From assembly GCF_002104995.1 (NCBI RefSeq), contig NW_024468251.1:496001-560000 (forward strand): a stretch of 64,000 nucleotides of DNA. The letters run 5' to 3'. A program made the position numbers and the translations under genes. The notes beneath the pieces were generated by a model. It was not told the DNA's origin, ran no database searches, and saw only the letters and a program-made list of their open reading frames with translations. The stretch comes from Linderina pennispora. Its lineage: Eukaryota > Kickxellomycota > Kickxellomycetes > Kickxellales > Kickxellaceae. Below, piece by piece: positions 22,326 to 33,870 of this stretch; position 1 is the first letter of the stretch; each line of letters opens with the position of its first letter.

Positions 22326-24529
22326 ATGTCCAAGGCAATCGAAGAGACACTGCGGAAGCTGGAAGGCACGCACATTAGCAACGCGGGGTCGGCGACATCG
22401 GGGTCACCCACGACGACATCGGCGCCATCGCCCACAGCCACCAACGCCAAGGAGGTAGCGAGCCCGGGCCCCAGCTCGTCGTCGAACTCGCCAGCCACGG
22501 CAGCATCGGTGGTAGTGCAGTCGCCGGAGCAGCAGCAGCAACAGCAGCAGGAGGCTGAGCTGGCCAGGCGCCGCGGGAACCGCCGTGTGGTGCAGAGCAT
22601 GTATGGCGCCCCGCCCGGCTATAACGCAAGCATGGGCATTGGCAGGGACTCGATGAACCGTGGCCGGATGGCCAGCAGCGGCAGACAGCGCAACAGCATC
22701 ATGATTCCGGTACGTATCGCGGTGTGTTTGGTCTCCGTCTCGTAGGGTGGCTGTGGCAGACAAAAACGCCTTTTATTTTGCGCAAGCCGGCCTGTTGTTG
22801 CACTGGATTGTTTCCTGTTCGTTAACAGCTCCATCCGCTAGCCGAACGGATGTGGCTTGCAGCGCAATAAGACGAGGGGGTATCAGGGCATAGTTAGGGT
22901 CGGGGGGATATCGCTCGCTCGGCTCGATGGCGGGTCACTGAAGGCTGGCTGGGATAAAAATAGCCCACACTATTTTCAGATCCTTTACTAAAACCCCCAT
23001 TCCTGTAGGATCAGCTTCAGGCGGCCATGCACCCGCAGTCGCTGGCGCCGATGTCGCAGCTGCAGCCGCCGACAAGCGCGCTGACCAACGCCGAGTTTGC
23101 GCTGATGGCGAATATGCCGGATGATGCAATTCCGAATGCGATTGTGGTGAAGAACATCAACTTTGCGATCAAGCGCGAGACGCTGCTGCAGACCATGTCT
23201 GATCTGGGCCTGCCGCTGCCGTATGCCTTCAACTACCACTTTGACGGCGGTGTGTTCCGCGGCCTGGCGTTTGGCAACTTTAGGACACCCGAGGAGGCGG
23301 CGCGCGTGATCATCGGGCTGAATGGCATCACGCTGCTGGGTCGCCCGCTCAAGGTCGAGTACAAGAAGGCGCTGCCGGGCACGGCTCCGCCGCCACATCC
23401 GAACACGATCGCCATGATGGGTGGAAAGCCGGCTGGCGGGGACGATCAGCCTATCCCGCGGCCGCATCGCGGGAGAGGGTGGCCACGAACGTCCCAAGTC
23501 GATGATGGTCTTCCCCAGCGCCATGTCTGTGCCTGAGCCCTCACAGCAGCCCCAGCAGCAAGCAGCAGCAGCCCCAACAGCAGGCGCAGCCCCAGCAGCA
23601 GTCTGGAACCGACAGCAACGCCGACGGGTTGATTGATCTTGACGACAAGGACACGCGCCTGCTCTACGATCTGGTCAGCCAGTTCCGGCACGACTAAGAG
23701 CATGGCCGAGCTGGAGTTCCCGAGCACGCTGAACGTCAAGCAGCGCCAGACGGTGATGCTGATTGCTGAGCGGTTTGGGCTGAATCACGAGACTAAGGGA
23801 GACAACAACACACGCTACATCCGTGTGTACAAGGGCCTGGAGACGCTGCTGGAGGCGGCCGAGGTGCGTCGCCGGTCGATGGCCATGCCTGGTGGCGGCA
23901 TTGCGACGGGCGCTCACCCGCAGCCGCGGTACGCCAGCACCGGCGGCCGGTCGCGGCCAGTCTCGATGATGTATCCAGAGACCATATCAATCGGCAGCCC
24001 GCCACCCAGCGCGCAGAGCCACCGGGCGTCAATGTACCAGCCGCACCACTTCCAGCAGCAGGCGGCCATCTACGACCAGCAGGGCGGGCACTATTCGCGC
24101 GGCCGCAGCCACACACACTCGCAGGGCCATGTCAGCGTGCCGTCCAGTGCCAGCCAGATGCACCAGTTCCCGCGCACGCCCGACACGCCGGCGGGCCGCA
24201 CCAGCGGCAACTACGTCGGGTATCCGACGCGGCTGTACCAGGACTCGGTGGTGGTTCCGGTGCGCCAGCCGCGCGGGCCCGACATGCCGCAGAACTTTGT
24301 TGGGCGCCAGCAGATGCACCAGCAGGAGGAGCGCCAGCAGCAGCGCCAGCAGCAGCTCAAGGTGCTGCAGCAGAACCGCCAGCGCCGGCTGTCGTCGGCC
24401 AACGAGGAGGGCAGCAGCAGCAACCACACGCCGCTGTCGGCCAAGGCAGCGCCGTTCAAGATCGAGAAGCCCATTAGCAAGGCAATCCCGATTGTGAAGC
24501 CCAAGGAGAGCACCGAGGGCAGCTCCTAG
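22326..24529 (+). CDS. RRM and R3H domain RNA-binding protein, PIN4/Cip2-like (three apparent +1 frameshifts)
   Basis: Fungal PIN4 (budding yeast) and Cip1/Cip2 (fission yeast) proteins combine one RRM with an R3H domain and tune mRNA stability in stress or the G2/M transition. Exon 1 is 22326-22709 (MSKAIEETLRKLEG, then Ser/Pro/Thr- and Gln-rich), the intron 22710-23008, and exon 2 starts at 23009. The RRM lies at about 23130-23360: AIVVKNINFAI as RNP2-like, FRGLAFGNF as RNP1, and RPLKVEYKK. Frame breaks at about 23470, 23565 and 23695 are each cured by dropping one base. The R3H-type domain follows (ELEFPSTLNVKQRQTVMLIAE, then FGLNHETKG). The tail is Gln/Ser/Arg-rich, ends at TAG 24529, and probably holds phosphosites. 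Confidence 0.8.
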
Positions 24530-24666
24530 CAAGACTGGCGAGGGCAAGGAGTGAAGTTGTTTTCATTTATGATGGTTTCTTCTTTTTTTCTATTAAAGCA
24601 AATTCTACCCCCAATTCTAACTGCGCGTGGTAGAGACCACCGGCTCGGTCTGGGACGGGCTAAGGC

Positions 24667-26354
24667 TCACAGCAGGTTAAGCTCGGCTGACGACGGGTTG
24701 ATGTCATGCAGCACCAGTAGCATGCGGTCCAGGCGCACGCACGCAACCTGCAGCCGCAGCTTGATGGTCTCGAGCTTGCTGAGCTCCTCACGCTCGCCCT
24801 CGGTCAGCAGCTCCGGGTTGGCAATGACATCCTCGCGGCTGGCCTTCGCTGTCAGGCTCTCCCGGGCCGCGACCTCGTACTCCATGCGCTGCATGGCATT
24901 GGAGATGCCCTCGAAGGCCAAGCGCAGGGCATTGCGCACTTGCTTCTCCGAGTTGATGAACCACAGATAGAACATGCGCGACGGGATTTCTGGTCGGCGG
25001 TACGCGGGATCTCCAGTGTGTCGATGAGGCCCTCGAGCGCCAGGTCGTGCAGTTTTTCAGCGGCACTGCCCAATCGGCAGCATGACGGACTGGGCAATGA
25101 CCTTCTCGTCGAGCTTTTGCTTGTCGCGCAGGATGCGGACCGTGCGGGCGTGCAGGGCCCCAAACTTCTCCTGCACCAGCGCATCGAGGCAGAGGTTGCG
25201 GAGCGTGTTGGATGCGAGCTGGAAGTCGATGACGAACTGCCCGGCGCCGCGCTCCTCGAGCTTGCGGACTATCCCGGAGCTGTCGGAGCTGAGGACCTCG
25301 AGCAGCGCCAGGATGATCTCGGCGCGCTCCTTGCGGGTCATGCCCTGGCTGGTGCCGTCGCCCTTGGCGGTCTCCAGGTTGTCGTAGTACGCGTCATTGT
25401 CGAGGTCGACCGAGTCAGCAAGGGGCGCGTCGTGTGCGAGGATTCTGCATGACCTGGCTGGCGGAGACAGTGGGCGAAACCTTGTCGCGGCAGGTTTTGG
25501 TTTTGGACTCGGTCAGTCGCAGCATGGTTTTGATCACTGCGCCAGCCGCAGCATTGTATTTGTCGGCAAAGTAGTTTGTGATCTGCTGGTTGCGGAGGAA
25601 CACATCCAGGCGGTCGCAGTACGGCCGGAAGAACATGGCTTCATCGACCGTGTCAATCTGCTGCTCGGGCGCCTCGCCACCATCCATGCTGTCTTCGTGG
25701 CTCACGGCCTTGCGCTTGATGCCAATCACCGCCGTGTTGTGGTACTCTTCGTCTTCACGCTCCTTGATCCGCGCACGGATCTCCTTCAGCTCCTTGGCCG
25801 TCGGCGGCACCATCAGCTTGTCCAGCTCCTTGCGCTCCTCTGCCATCAGCCGGTCGATCTTGGTCACTGTATCAACCGCACGCACCGCTGTAATGTACCG
25901 CTCATTGACCATTTTGGCCACTGCCTGGCGGAACTTTATCTGCTTGGCTGATGCCATTGCCTCAAACTCCAGCACACGCTTAGGCCTCGCCGATGGTCGC
26001 GCACCCGTTGTCCATGAACACGCGGAATATCGCCAGGCCCTCCTTGCCCATGCGCTCTTCGACCAATGCCAGATACAAGCCAGCGCGCTCCAGCCGCAGC
26101 ACATTGCGTGGGCTGATAGAATAGTATGTGGCCATGCGGGACCCCTCCTTGCTGGACGCGTGCGTGGCAATCCCATGCTGGATTAGAACCGCCACCGACT
26201 CTTTAGTCTGCCGCAATGTCTTTCCTGCCTTTTGCGCCAGCAAGCCCAACGGCAGTCGGCCTTCGTGAATTAGCACTGTCGCCACCTGTGCCACTATCGG
26301 TCCGAAATGCGTCCGCAGAATGCGCTTGCACAGCTCGAATTGCTGCGTGAACAT
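24667..26354 (-). CDS. RPC82: RNA polymerase III subunit C82/RPC3 (five apparent +1 frameshifts)
   Basis: C82 is part of the Pol III initiation trimer C82-C34-C31 that makes tRNA and 5S rRNA. From ATG 26354 the first winged helix reads FELCKRILRTHFGPIVAQVATVLI, with the TLRQTKESVAVLIQHGI helix. The middle has MASAKQIKFRQAVAKMV and an acidic linker (KEREDEEYHNT). Later winged helices contain DLALEGLIDTLEIPRTADQ, followed by the diagnostic NPSR-FYLW motif, and the C-terminal coiled coil runs to LLVLHDINPSSAELNLL. Breaks near 25982, 25443, 25069 and 24983-24989 (two) are each explained by one extra base. The identity rests on the NPSR-FYLW box and the domain order. No intron is needed. Confidence 0.82.
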
Positions 26355-27230
26355 GGTATGGAAATAGGAAGCTGGGAATATATGTGCGAATTTGGCTGAG
26401 GAGACAAGGTTGGTGCTGCCGTCGGGCGAGCCTGCGACGCTGAAGTAGGCAGCTCTTTTGGCTCTGGTACAAAAAATTCGACTGAAATTTAATTCAAGCT
26501 CAGATGATCGGGATCAGCGTTGCGCCCTATTCCTTTGGCCTAGTTTTAGATGCTTGCGTCAAGCAGATTGCGCACATCGACAGCTTTCGAATGGCGCATC
26601 CTGGCTATTGTAAAAAAGACATCCATCCTGCTTGAACACAAATGTATCGTCGACAGTAAAAATATGTTGGCTGCGCACTTGATTCCATGTACAAAATCAA
26701 CATAGCATCTGGAAAAGCTGCCTCTAAGAATTGCCATTCAATATTGTGCTTGCAAGTCCTGCCATCATATCCTCATTCTGGACTTTCTGGACTCACTAGA
26801 CTTGCTAGACTTGCTAGATTTACTAGATTTATAGCGCTTACGATGTGAAGCCACTTCCATGTGAGCCAATGGTATATACGACATATACTTCACAATTATC
26901 TCATTTTCCATGGTTCAGCCATACCTACTCGCTAATCGCTCTTTACCACGTAATACTCTTACACCTACAGCCTGCCGCCCTGCACTATTTCCGAACAGGC
27001 AAGTACCTAATCATAAGTTTCTTCGTCGTGTTTGGTTAGTGTTAGCAATCAGACGAATGAGTGTTTATCGGCATGTATGGAGGAAAGTATGCGTAAGATC
27101 AAGTGAGGAGAAAAGATGGGTTACCAAGTGCTTGGAGGTCCTTTAGGTATATAGTCAGTCTTGAGCATGGTGGCGCAGTGCGATGTTTGTGGTTTAATGC
27201 CAACAGAGATGGCTGTTTCGATAACCCCCC
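26355..27230. other. Intergenic with short direct repeats
   Basis: No gene is supported. At about 26785-26835 the string has several near-identical copies of CTAGACTTG/CTAGATTTA. The rest is AT-rich; short open frames at 26546-26737 and 26845-27146 lack any domain. Confidence 0.4.
26785..26835. repeat. Short imperfect tandem repeat (9-bp unit)
   Basis: Units such as GCTAGACTT and GCTAGATTT follow each other about five times with point changes. It probably arose by slippage; no coding role is seen. Confidence 0.6.
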
Positions 27231-28225
27231 TCAATTGAAGCCATCATCTACTGTCTGGCTCTAGTTCAACACATGCAGGACCTGGTGAATGCAAAGGGTA
27301 TTGCTATGCACGGTAATATATGCATGCCATATACCTTGCAACCATATGGCGAACTGTATGCGGATGTATATTTAAACATTTGTGTGGTTTCAGATCTAGC
27401 ACTTGACAGTGGTAGCCTTGCCGTCGTTGTTGAGAGCCTTGATCGTACTACCCCACTTGTACTGCTTCTGGGCAACCACGTACTGGTACGACTTGACACG
27501 AGTGACGCTCTTGGCCCACTCCTTCTGTGTCTCCTTGTTGTGCGGGTTCTTCAAGTCGTCCATGCGCACCTGCAGGAACTTGGTCAGCCAGACGATCTCG
27601 TCGACATTGTGGCCGTTGATCTTGAGCGTGCTGCCTGACGAGCCCTTTGCGTCAGCCTTGAACGAGGCACTGGTTTTCTTGATCAGCGCACCAACCGAGT
27701 CAGGATCCGAGCCATCGCCGTGCTGGATTGTCGTGTCGTACAGCTGAGCACGGGTCACGTCGAGCTGCGCGCCCAGCTTGTCCGCCAGCTTCTGCGACGG
27801 GTCAAAGTACATCTCGTCGCGCACCTTGTCCTGCGCTGCGCGGAACTTTGCATCCGACTTGCCCAGCTTGCTCCACACCGAACAGTAGCCGTCCAGCCCG
27901 CTGACCGAGCCGCTGTTCGACTGGTCCAGCTTCTTCATGACGGCGTCGTACTTGCTGAACGCATCCTTGCCGCCGGTCAGCTTGTGGTACTCCTGCAGCA
28001 CGACCCATGCGTCCGAAGTGCCTGTGCAGAAGCCGGCGATACCGGCAGTGAAGCCACGGCCATCCATTGATGTTCTCGCAGTAGTCGTAGTGGAAGGCGG
28101 TGTCGCCGTTCTCGTAGATGTTGGTCAGGCCCAAGGCAATCTTCTTTGAGCACGTGGACATGGCGGCGTTGGTTCGTGGCGATGGTGGCGAGGAGGCCGA
28201 GAGCGGTGGCAGTGAACTTCATGGC
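27231..28225 (-). repeat. Inverted duplication unit, copy B
   Basis: This is the reverse-oriented partner of the block at 16300-17294. It ends at the same GGCTTCAATTGA 3' boundary and begins at the same point just before the ATG. Confidence 0.9.
27396..28222 (-). CDS. GH46 chitosanase, secreted, copy B (two apparent +1 frameshifts)
   Basis: This is the paralogue of the enzyme at 16.3 kb, read from ATG 28222 to the stop at 27396, and exactly as long as copy A (827 bases). The signal peptide is broken by one extra base at about 28173, where copy A reads on normally. A second extra base at about 28065 hits the catalytic Asp codon region (NIN-DGRGF). From there to the C-terminus the protein matches copy A almost perfectly; the visible difference is Ser to Thr in WGSTIKAL. 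The frames of the two copies are therefore broken at different bases, which allows each to be checked against the other. The promoter is unrelated to that of copy A: a TATAAAAA at 28344-28351 and a CA-rich leader. Confidence 0.83.
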
Positions 28226-29600
28226 TTATTAGTGGTTTTGTCGGGGTGGAATGAGTTTGTGAGGTGGTTATTGGTGATGTGTTGTGGTGGTAGTGGCTGC
28301 TGATGCTGTGTTAATGTAGTGGTGGTTGCAACCGGCAGCGTACTTTTTATATCCGGTTATTCAGACCCTGTGTTCAGAATATGACTTGAATTCACTGCCG
28401 GTAGCCAAGAGCTGGCTGAAAGACCAGGGCGATCTTTCTGGCAACAATTACCAAGAGACTCAGTTTCTGGAAACCACTGGGATATCCTGTCGAGTAGACC
28501 TTGGTTGCACGGATTTACCTCATGCAATCAGGTTTTTGCACCTGCCTCGCTTTCCAAGTACTGGCAATCTTTCTTTTCCAGCCAGCTAAAAATAGGGGCG
28601 TGCCTGCCAGGAGACCTCCAAGACCGGCGCTTGGCATACCTTGGCGGTCCCAAAAACGAAGAATATACCTGTTGCTATTTTGCGGTATCCTGAACAGGCA
28701 AGTGGGTCTGTTCTGGATTCACTTAGCGGGCATGTGCTGCAGCCGACACCAGCTACAGGTTCTCGCCATAGCAACGCCAAGCGGATCTGGTCCAAGAGAT
28801 TCAGGCAATGTGTCCATAGCATTCACAATCTACGAATTAAGCGTACCGAAGCTTTATACTTATCTACTTGCTACTACACTGTCTCGAAGGCTTAGTGCTA
28901 ATAGAGGATACGCAGTGACACCAATCAGCTCGTCCACTGGTGATAGACAGTTGCATAATCAACCAGCTTGGTAGCTTCATCGTCAGCCCAGTCTCTTGAT
29001 GAACTCTTTGACTGGATACTGAATATGGGTTAGAAAGTTACTAGTACCCGTTCATAGTTCTTGCAATTTTCATATATTGCAGACTGCAAATTCATAATAT
29101 TCAACATCAAACAACTTCATCGGTGCTCGTCAACATTTTATTACATAAACATGGATATCACTCGCTAAAAGCAGAGCAGATAGCATTTCCTATTTGCTTG
29201 ACTGAATGCTTGGTTGGATATATGCTATGAAGCTTTCTGAAGGGATATAGTTCCAATGAGAATGAGTAAATGAAGCATCTCAAGAAAGCCTAGGGGCGGG
29301 CGGTGCTCAAACGAGAGACAGGTCCAGCGAAGATGCTGTAGCCCATGAGTTCAGAGCGGGACGTGGCGAAATTTTTACTGAAAAAGGATAGAAATGTGTG
29401 GATTGAGGGACAGCGTAGCACCAGAATGACCATCAGACAGGCAGCTTGCACACCTCCACCTGGTTGTTCCAGGCTGATGCCAACACACTGTAGCGTTCGA
29501 GAGATGGGGGACCAGTAGCAGCTGCCATATCCTCGCAGGCTATAGTCTGGCAGCCATTTTTAATGAGCCAGCCGATCCCCATTGAAGACACGACTAGATC
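28226..29600. other. Intergenic accessory sequence
   Basis: The first 130 bases are the chitosanase B leader and TATA element. The remainder is AT-rich and holds only short frames without domains (for example 28501-28974 on the plus strand). It may contain further eroded paralogue sequence but I cannot show it. Confidence 0.35.
28344..28351 (-). promoter_or_regulatory. Putative TATA box of chitosanase B
   Basis: TATAAAAA on the minus strand lies about 120 bases before the ATG at 28222, followed by a CA-rich, ATG-free leader. It is inferred from position and sequence only. Confidence 0.4.
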
Positions 29601-29669
29601 TCTTTGATATCTGGCTTCTCTTTGCATACTGGTTTCCATCTCTCCGGAGGAGTATGTCGGCGACAACCC

Positions 29670-30250
29670 ACGGCAAGTACTTTGACGAGTGGCAGCGTCC
29701 CAATTAGGTGGAGAATCTCCTCACGTGTAGATTCCTAGCGCAGGGATTTTCAAGACACTGACAGTCTGATGTTCGGGTAAACAATGGTGAAGTCAATATC
29801 GAGGCTGTCGCTGAGCTTAATCACCGGTGTATAGCGGAAGGTGCAGAGTAAAAGCGTGATGTTGTCCGTGGAAATCTTAGGTTGGCTGCTGCTAGAATTA
29901 ATATATGCCACCCAATTTAGTGCTACTAACCGTCTCTTGTCCAGCAAGTTGACCCGTTTGTATACTTTGATAGTATTATCCAAAACATGCATGTCTAGGG
30001 AAGCAAGTGACTGCTTGGCTCCACACAATAGAGTGTTATCTACAAACAGATAGAGGCCATGGAAAACCAATGTTTCGAGGATTGGGAAGGCAACTCCGTC
30101 AGATGAAGCTTGATTTAGTTGAGAGAGTTGGATAATTCTGTAGACTACTGCCTCTTCGTGGTGACTGCCATTCGCAAGTTTTGCGTATACAAAATAATCG
30201 ACAATGCACCCCAAGACGAGAACAGGAAGGTGCTGAGCAGCAGACACCAC
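29670..30250 (-). pseudogene. F-box-like / LRR-type paralogue, decayed, start codon changed
   Basis: This is a second member of the family at 17375-18775. The N-terminal block reads VVSAAQHLPVLVLGCIVDYF, aligned with MVSTAQHLPEFMLVRII; the ATG has become GTG at 30248-30250. The CHSW part of the partner is missing here, so an internal deletion is likely. Downstream parts (LVALNWVAYINSS, LLLCTFRYTPVIKLSDS, LDIDFTIVYPNI) match the LRR-like end of the other locus. After about 29760 the frame must shift to give KIPALGI and REEILHLIGTLPLVKVL. It lies about 1.5 kb upstream of chitosanase B, whereas the partner lies downstream of chitosanase A. Confidence 0.55.
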
Positions 30251-30837
30251 TTTAGGAAAAAGCCATAGTAGTGAAATCGATATCATTAACTGAACATTTT
30301 CCCAGAATGACCACCTCCCAGCCAACCTTGATCGGCCTTAGTATTGGAGCTGCGTACTTTTGGGATGGCATAGACATAAAGGGGACCACAAAAGGCAGGG
30401 GGTGCCTATGCCATGTCGTTCGCATTTGTGTCATGCCCATTAGTAACATGAACCCAATTCCCACATGATGGTGGCATATAGCTGCGCGCAGTCTTTACAA
30501 CTCGAAATGGTTTGCCTGTCCCGTGTGAAATGATGTGATCCTTTCTAACCATGGACTAGTGTGGGCCTTCCTCAAGTACAAGAAACCTGAACACGGTTAC
30601 TATTGGACATGCATTCCTCAGCTATGAAGAATATGCGACCACCATATCCAGCCATCTGCCGAATGAATTGGCGTATGAGAAATACACAACACAGTACATA
30701 TTGTAGCCATCATGTATATTATCAGCTAGCCTCCATTTGCAGCAATGCGTTCACATGCGTAGTTGTCAATTAAAGCATACTGGCATTTGGGGCTAATAAT
30801 AAGCAAAGCTACTGCTGACTCCTGGGACTAAAGGGGA
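30251..30837. other. Intergenic, no supported gene
   Basis: AT-rich sequence with no recognisable coding or RNA signal separates the decayed F-box-like locus from the next gene's stop. Confidence 0.4.
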
Positions 30838-33224
30838 TTAGAATTCATGCATATTGTCTGGCATCCTCAATGAGAGTCCCTGCGATTCAAGCCATTCGCG
30901 GTTAACCTGCCGCGCAAAGTTGGCTATGTCCAGTGGGTTGGATGTCGGGCCAACCGGGTAGGCGACTGCTGGCCAGAACTCTGTGTTCGGCCGCGACCGC
31001 AGCTCAAACTGGTCAAGGTTGCTGATGGGCAACAGGCAGTTGTTCCAAGTTCTTGGGAACTCGCGGCTGAGAACCTCAGCAGTGAGCATCTGACGACTCA
31101 TGTTTTCCCACTTGTTCATCTCGAGGAAGTATTTGCGGGTATCAGCGACAGCCCTCTTCATTCCTGCATCGTCGTCCAGCACAGTGGCAAGGTGATTGGA
31201 GTTGATGCTGAGCTGGTGGTACGCACACGCCATGATCAGTGCAGCCAGACCAGGCTATTGAGTTCATGTGTTTGTCGCGGGACTCCTTGAATACAAATCT
31301 GTATATCTGCATGATCGAGTTCCACTGGTCACTCTTCATCTTCAGGTCCGATATCGCCGACATGCTCCAGAAGCTCTCGACACAGCACACGAGCGACTCG
31401 ATATAATAGCCGACGCACTGTGGGTTGTTGGTTCCTTTTAGTTTAGTCGCCGGAGCGCTTGAACTTGCGCATCAGCTCGCGCAGCCATTCCCCTTGCCGC
31501 CTCACATGCTGCTCGTTGCGGGATCCAACGGACTCGGTTACTGACATAGCTACACTACTTGTGCTGGGCGTCCGTTGCATCGATACAGAGCCAGCGCTGC
31601 TGACTGAGCCCCACTGGACGGTTTGCTGGCGCGTTCGACGCCTGCAATTCATCACCCATGTCGATGGACTCACGACCACGGTCACGGCTGCGCGGGTTAC
31701 CGTCGCGGCTCTCGCGGCTGTGGGCACGATTGTCGCGGTCCCGACTGCGCTGCCGCTCCCTGCTGCGCTGGCGAGTGGTGGACCGCGACCGAGTCCGCCC
31801 AGCACTTTCACGGACCCGTCTGTCACTGTCGCCTTTGGAAAATACAGGCTCTTTACGTACACGCCTGTTGTCGGGCGACAGGGCTTCTTCATCGTCGCAA
31901 ATGTCCATTGCGAACGGATCTGTGATGACTGATCCGTTCTTGATGGCATCTATTAAACCGCGGCGGATGCGCTTGTTCATAGACAAGGGTCACCGTGAAG
32001 TCACTTGGCACCATGCGCTTTACACCTGTTGCTGCCATTGGCTCCAGGGCGTTTAGGCTGGCACTGGGCGTGTCTGTACGCTCGCTCTGCATCGGCTTAC
32101 GCGGCTGCCTTCTGTGCTGGTGGTGCGTACCGTGCCGTTAGTCTGCCGGGCAGCCTTGCTGGCTTGCTTCTGGCTTGCCAGGGCCCTGTTGCGCTGCTCG
32201 AGCGTTTTGTTCATTGTCTGCATCTCTTCCCGCATCCTCTTCAACGAGTCAAGCTCGGGAACATTGATCCTCAGATGCGCCGGCAGCGGTGGGCGGAGCA
32301 CTGCGTTTGCACGGTCCTGTGCCTCCGAGGCCAGCACGGTCTTGTGAGTCGTCGGAGTGTGTACGATTGCTGCATCGCCATGTTTGGCACCTGATACAGC
32401 TGTCGTTGCCGGCGGGCTGTTGGTTGTGACCAGCTTCATCAGATGGTCAAACGTGCTACAGATATAAAGCGGTGCGAGGTGTGAGTGCAAAACGTCATGT
32501 GAGTAAAGGGCATAATGTGTCAATTCTCCTTCCCCAAATGTTGGACATGCATGGCGGGCAGCATTCCTAATTGCACCTCCCCGGCTGCCCATCCCGCAGG
32601 AAAATATCCTGTCCGTTTCGCCACATCGCATTGATCGACCTTTCATTTCGCCAACAGCCAGCTGCACAAATAACTTACTCTTCGCCTTTCTGCATGCTGC
32701 TACATGAAAGAATGCCACAACGAGGGATAAGAATGTGGGAACTCCCCGCCAGAGAATGATATGAAAATTAGTAATGCCGATAATATACAAGTGTGGCCGC
32801 TAAACAGACCAATTGTTTCTGATCGTCCGTGTCATAACGCCACCCCTGGCTGCCCCACCAAAACCTACCTTGTGGTGTTCACCTGTGTGGCTAGTGCCGG
32901 ACGAGCTGGCGCCCTCGCAGCCTGTGCAGTTGCGTGCGTCGCATGGCTCGTAGACGGCGATACTGCAGAAACCGGCTTCTGTACGGCTGCCCTGGGTGCC
33001 TTGGCAGACGGGTGGCCAGGCGTGTTCTTGGGGAGCTGGAGGAACGTGTAGCCGTCGCGGTGTGGCTCATGGGAGGATGTGCCAAAGTGGCCACGGAACT
33101 TTTCCACATTGGCCAAAAAGTCTGGCTGGTCCAGAATGCTCAGTGCCGGGTGTGTCGACATTGCTGCGGTGCTGGTTCCCGGTGGTACTGCCGATGCTGA
33201 GCTGCTTGTCCGCGGCACCTCCAT
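30838..33224 (-). CDS. Putative AF4/FMR2-family (AFF4/Ebp1-like) protein with RS-rich middle (several apparent +1 frameshifts)
   Basis: AFF proteins scaffold the super elongation complex with ELL and P-TEFb; fission yeast Ebp1 is the known fungal member. Exon 1 is 32869-33224 (ATG 33224), the intron 32456-32868, and exon 2 starts at 32455 (STFDHLMKLV). The middle has an Arg/Ser- and Arg/Asp-dipeptide region at 31690-31840. The C-terminal about 260 residues resemble the AF4 C-terminal homology domain: MRKFKRSGDKL aligns with human ARKLKHKADAL, SFWSM with CGNAM, and VGPTSNPLDIANFARQVNREW with the GPL...LVRYVRQ end. Breaks near 32100, 31984, 31605, 31444 and 31237 are mended by dropping bases; the first may need two. 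The alignment was made by eye, so the family call is a hypothesis. Confidence 0.5.
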
Positions 33225-33870
33225 AGGCTAGGTCACCTCTGCAATTAGGTGTCGCCTAAATTGCGTTAACTGAAACTAGGCGCGTATCAGCAGTGAAAAA
33301 GCCCCCTTGTAAAAGGAAGCACGCTTAGTAGATTTCGCACACGGAAGGGGGGTAAATTGAGAGCAGAACTGGTGCTGAGCAATGTGCCGAGAACACTAGC
33401 GTAGCCAAGGTATAGAGGCAGAAACGGGGGTGGAGAGCGGGAGAGACAAAAAGGGCTAAGGCCGGCCGACAGTATTGTGGACTGGTTTAAAGAGAGAAGC
33501 ACGCGCAGGAAAGCAGAGGGGAAAAGAAAGTGCACCGCAGTGGCTTCAGAGGAGGCCTTTGCTTGCCGCTAAGGCGGAAAGCCAGCCAATAGCCTCGCCC
33601 CTGGGACCACGCATTTTCTTCGCCCTTGTCAAGTGCTAGTAGCGTCGCAAGTGCAGGATCGCCGTTGCAGGCAGCGTCCATGGCATTTGGCCAGCGCCAT
33701 TGCAGGCGTGGAACCCACGGCAGCACTGCCGCCATATGATAAAGGGCAGCGGGGTGGCATGGGCAAATGTTGTTTTAATTGAGGTTGCTGCAGAGGTTAG
33801 GTGGACGCGTGAATGTAGTTTTGGGCGACGTGACGGATGAAAACAAACACTATATTAACAGACAGACTGC
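33225..33870. other. Intergenic between the AFF-like and eIF4A genes
   Basis: No convincing gene is present. An 82-residue open frame at 33487-33735 (minus) has no domain. The last part is the eIF4A 3' flank. Confidence 0.35.

Noticed and set aside
24990-25069. Introns to explain the breaks in RPC82
   Set aside because: No GT...AG pair of usable length fits; single-base removal restores conserved NPSR-FYLW.
28501-28974. 157-residue frame near chitosanase B
   Set aside because: AT-rich, no domain, and competes with other frames; possible old debris but not supportable.
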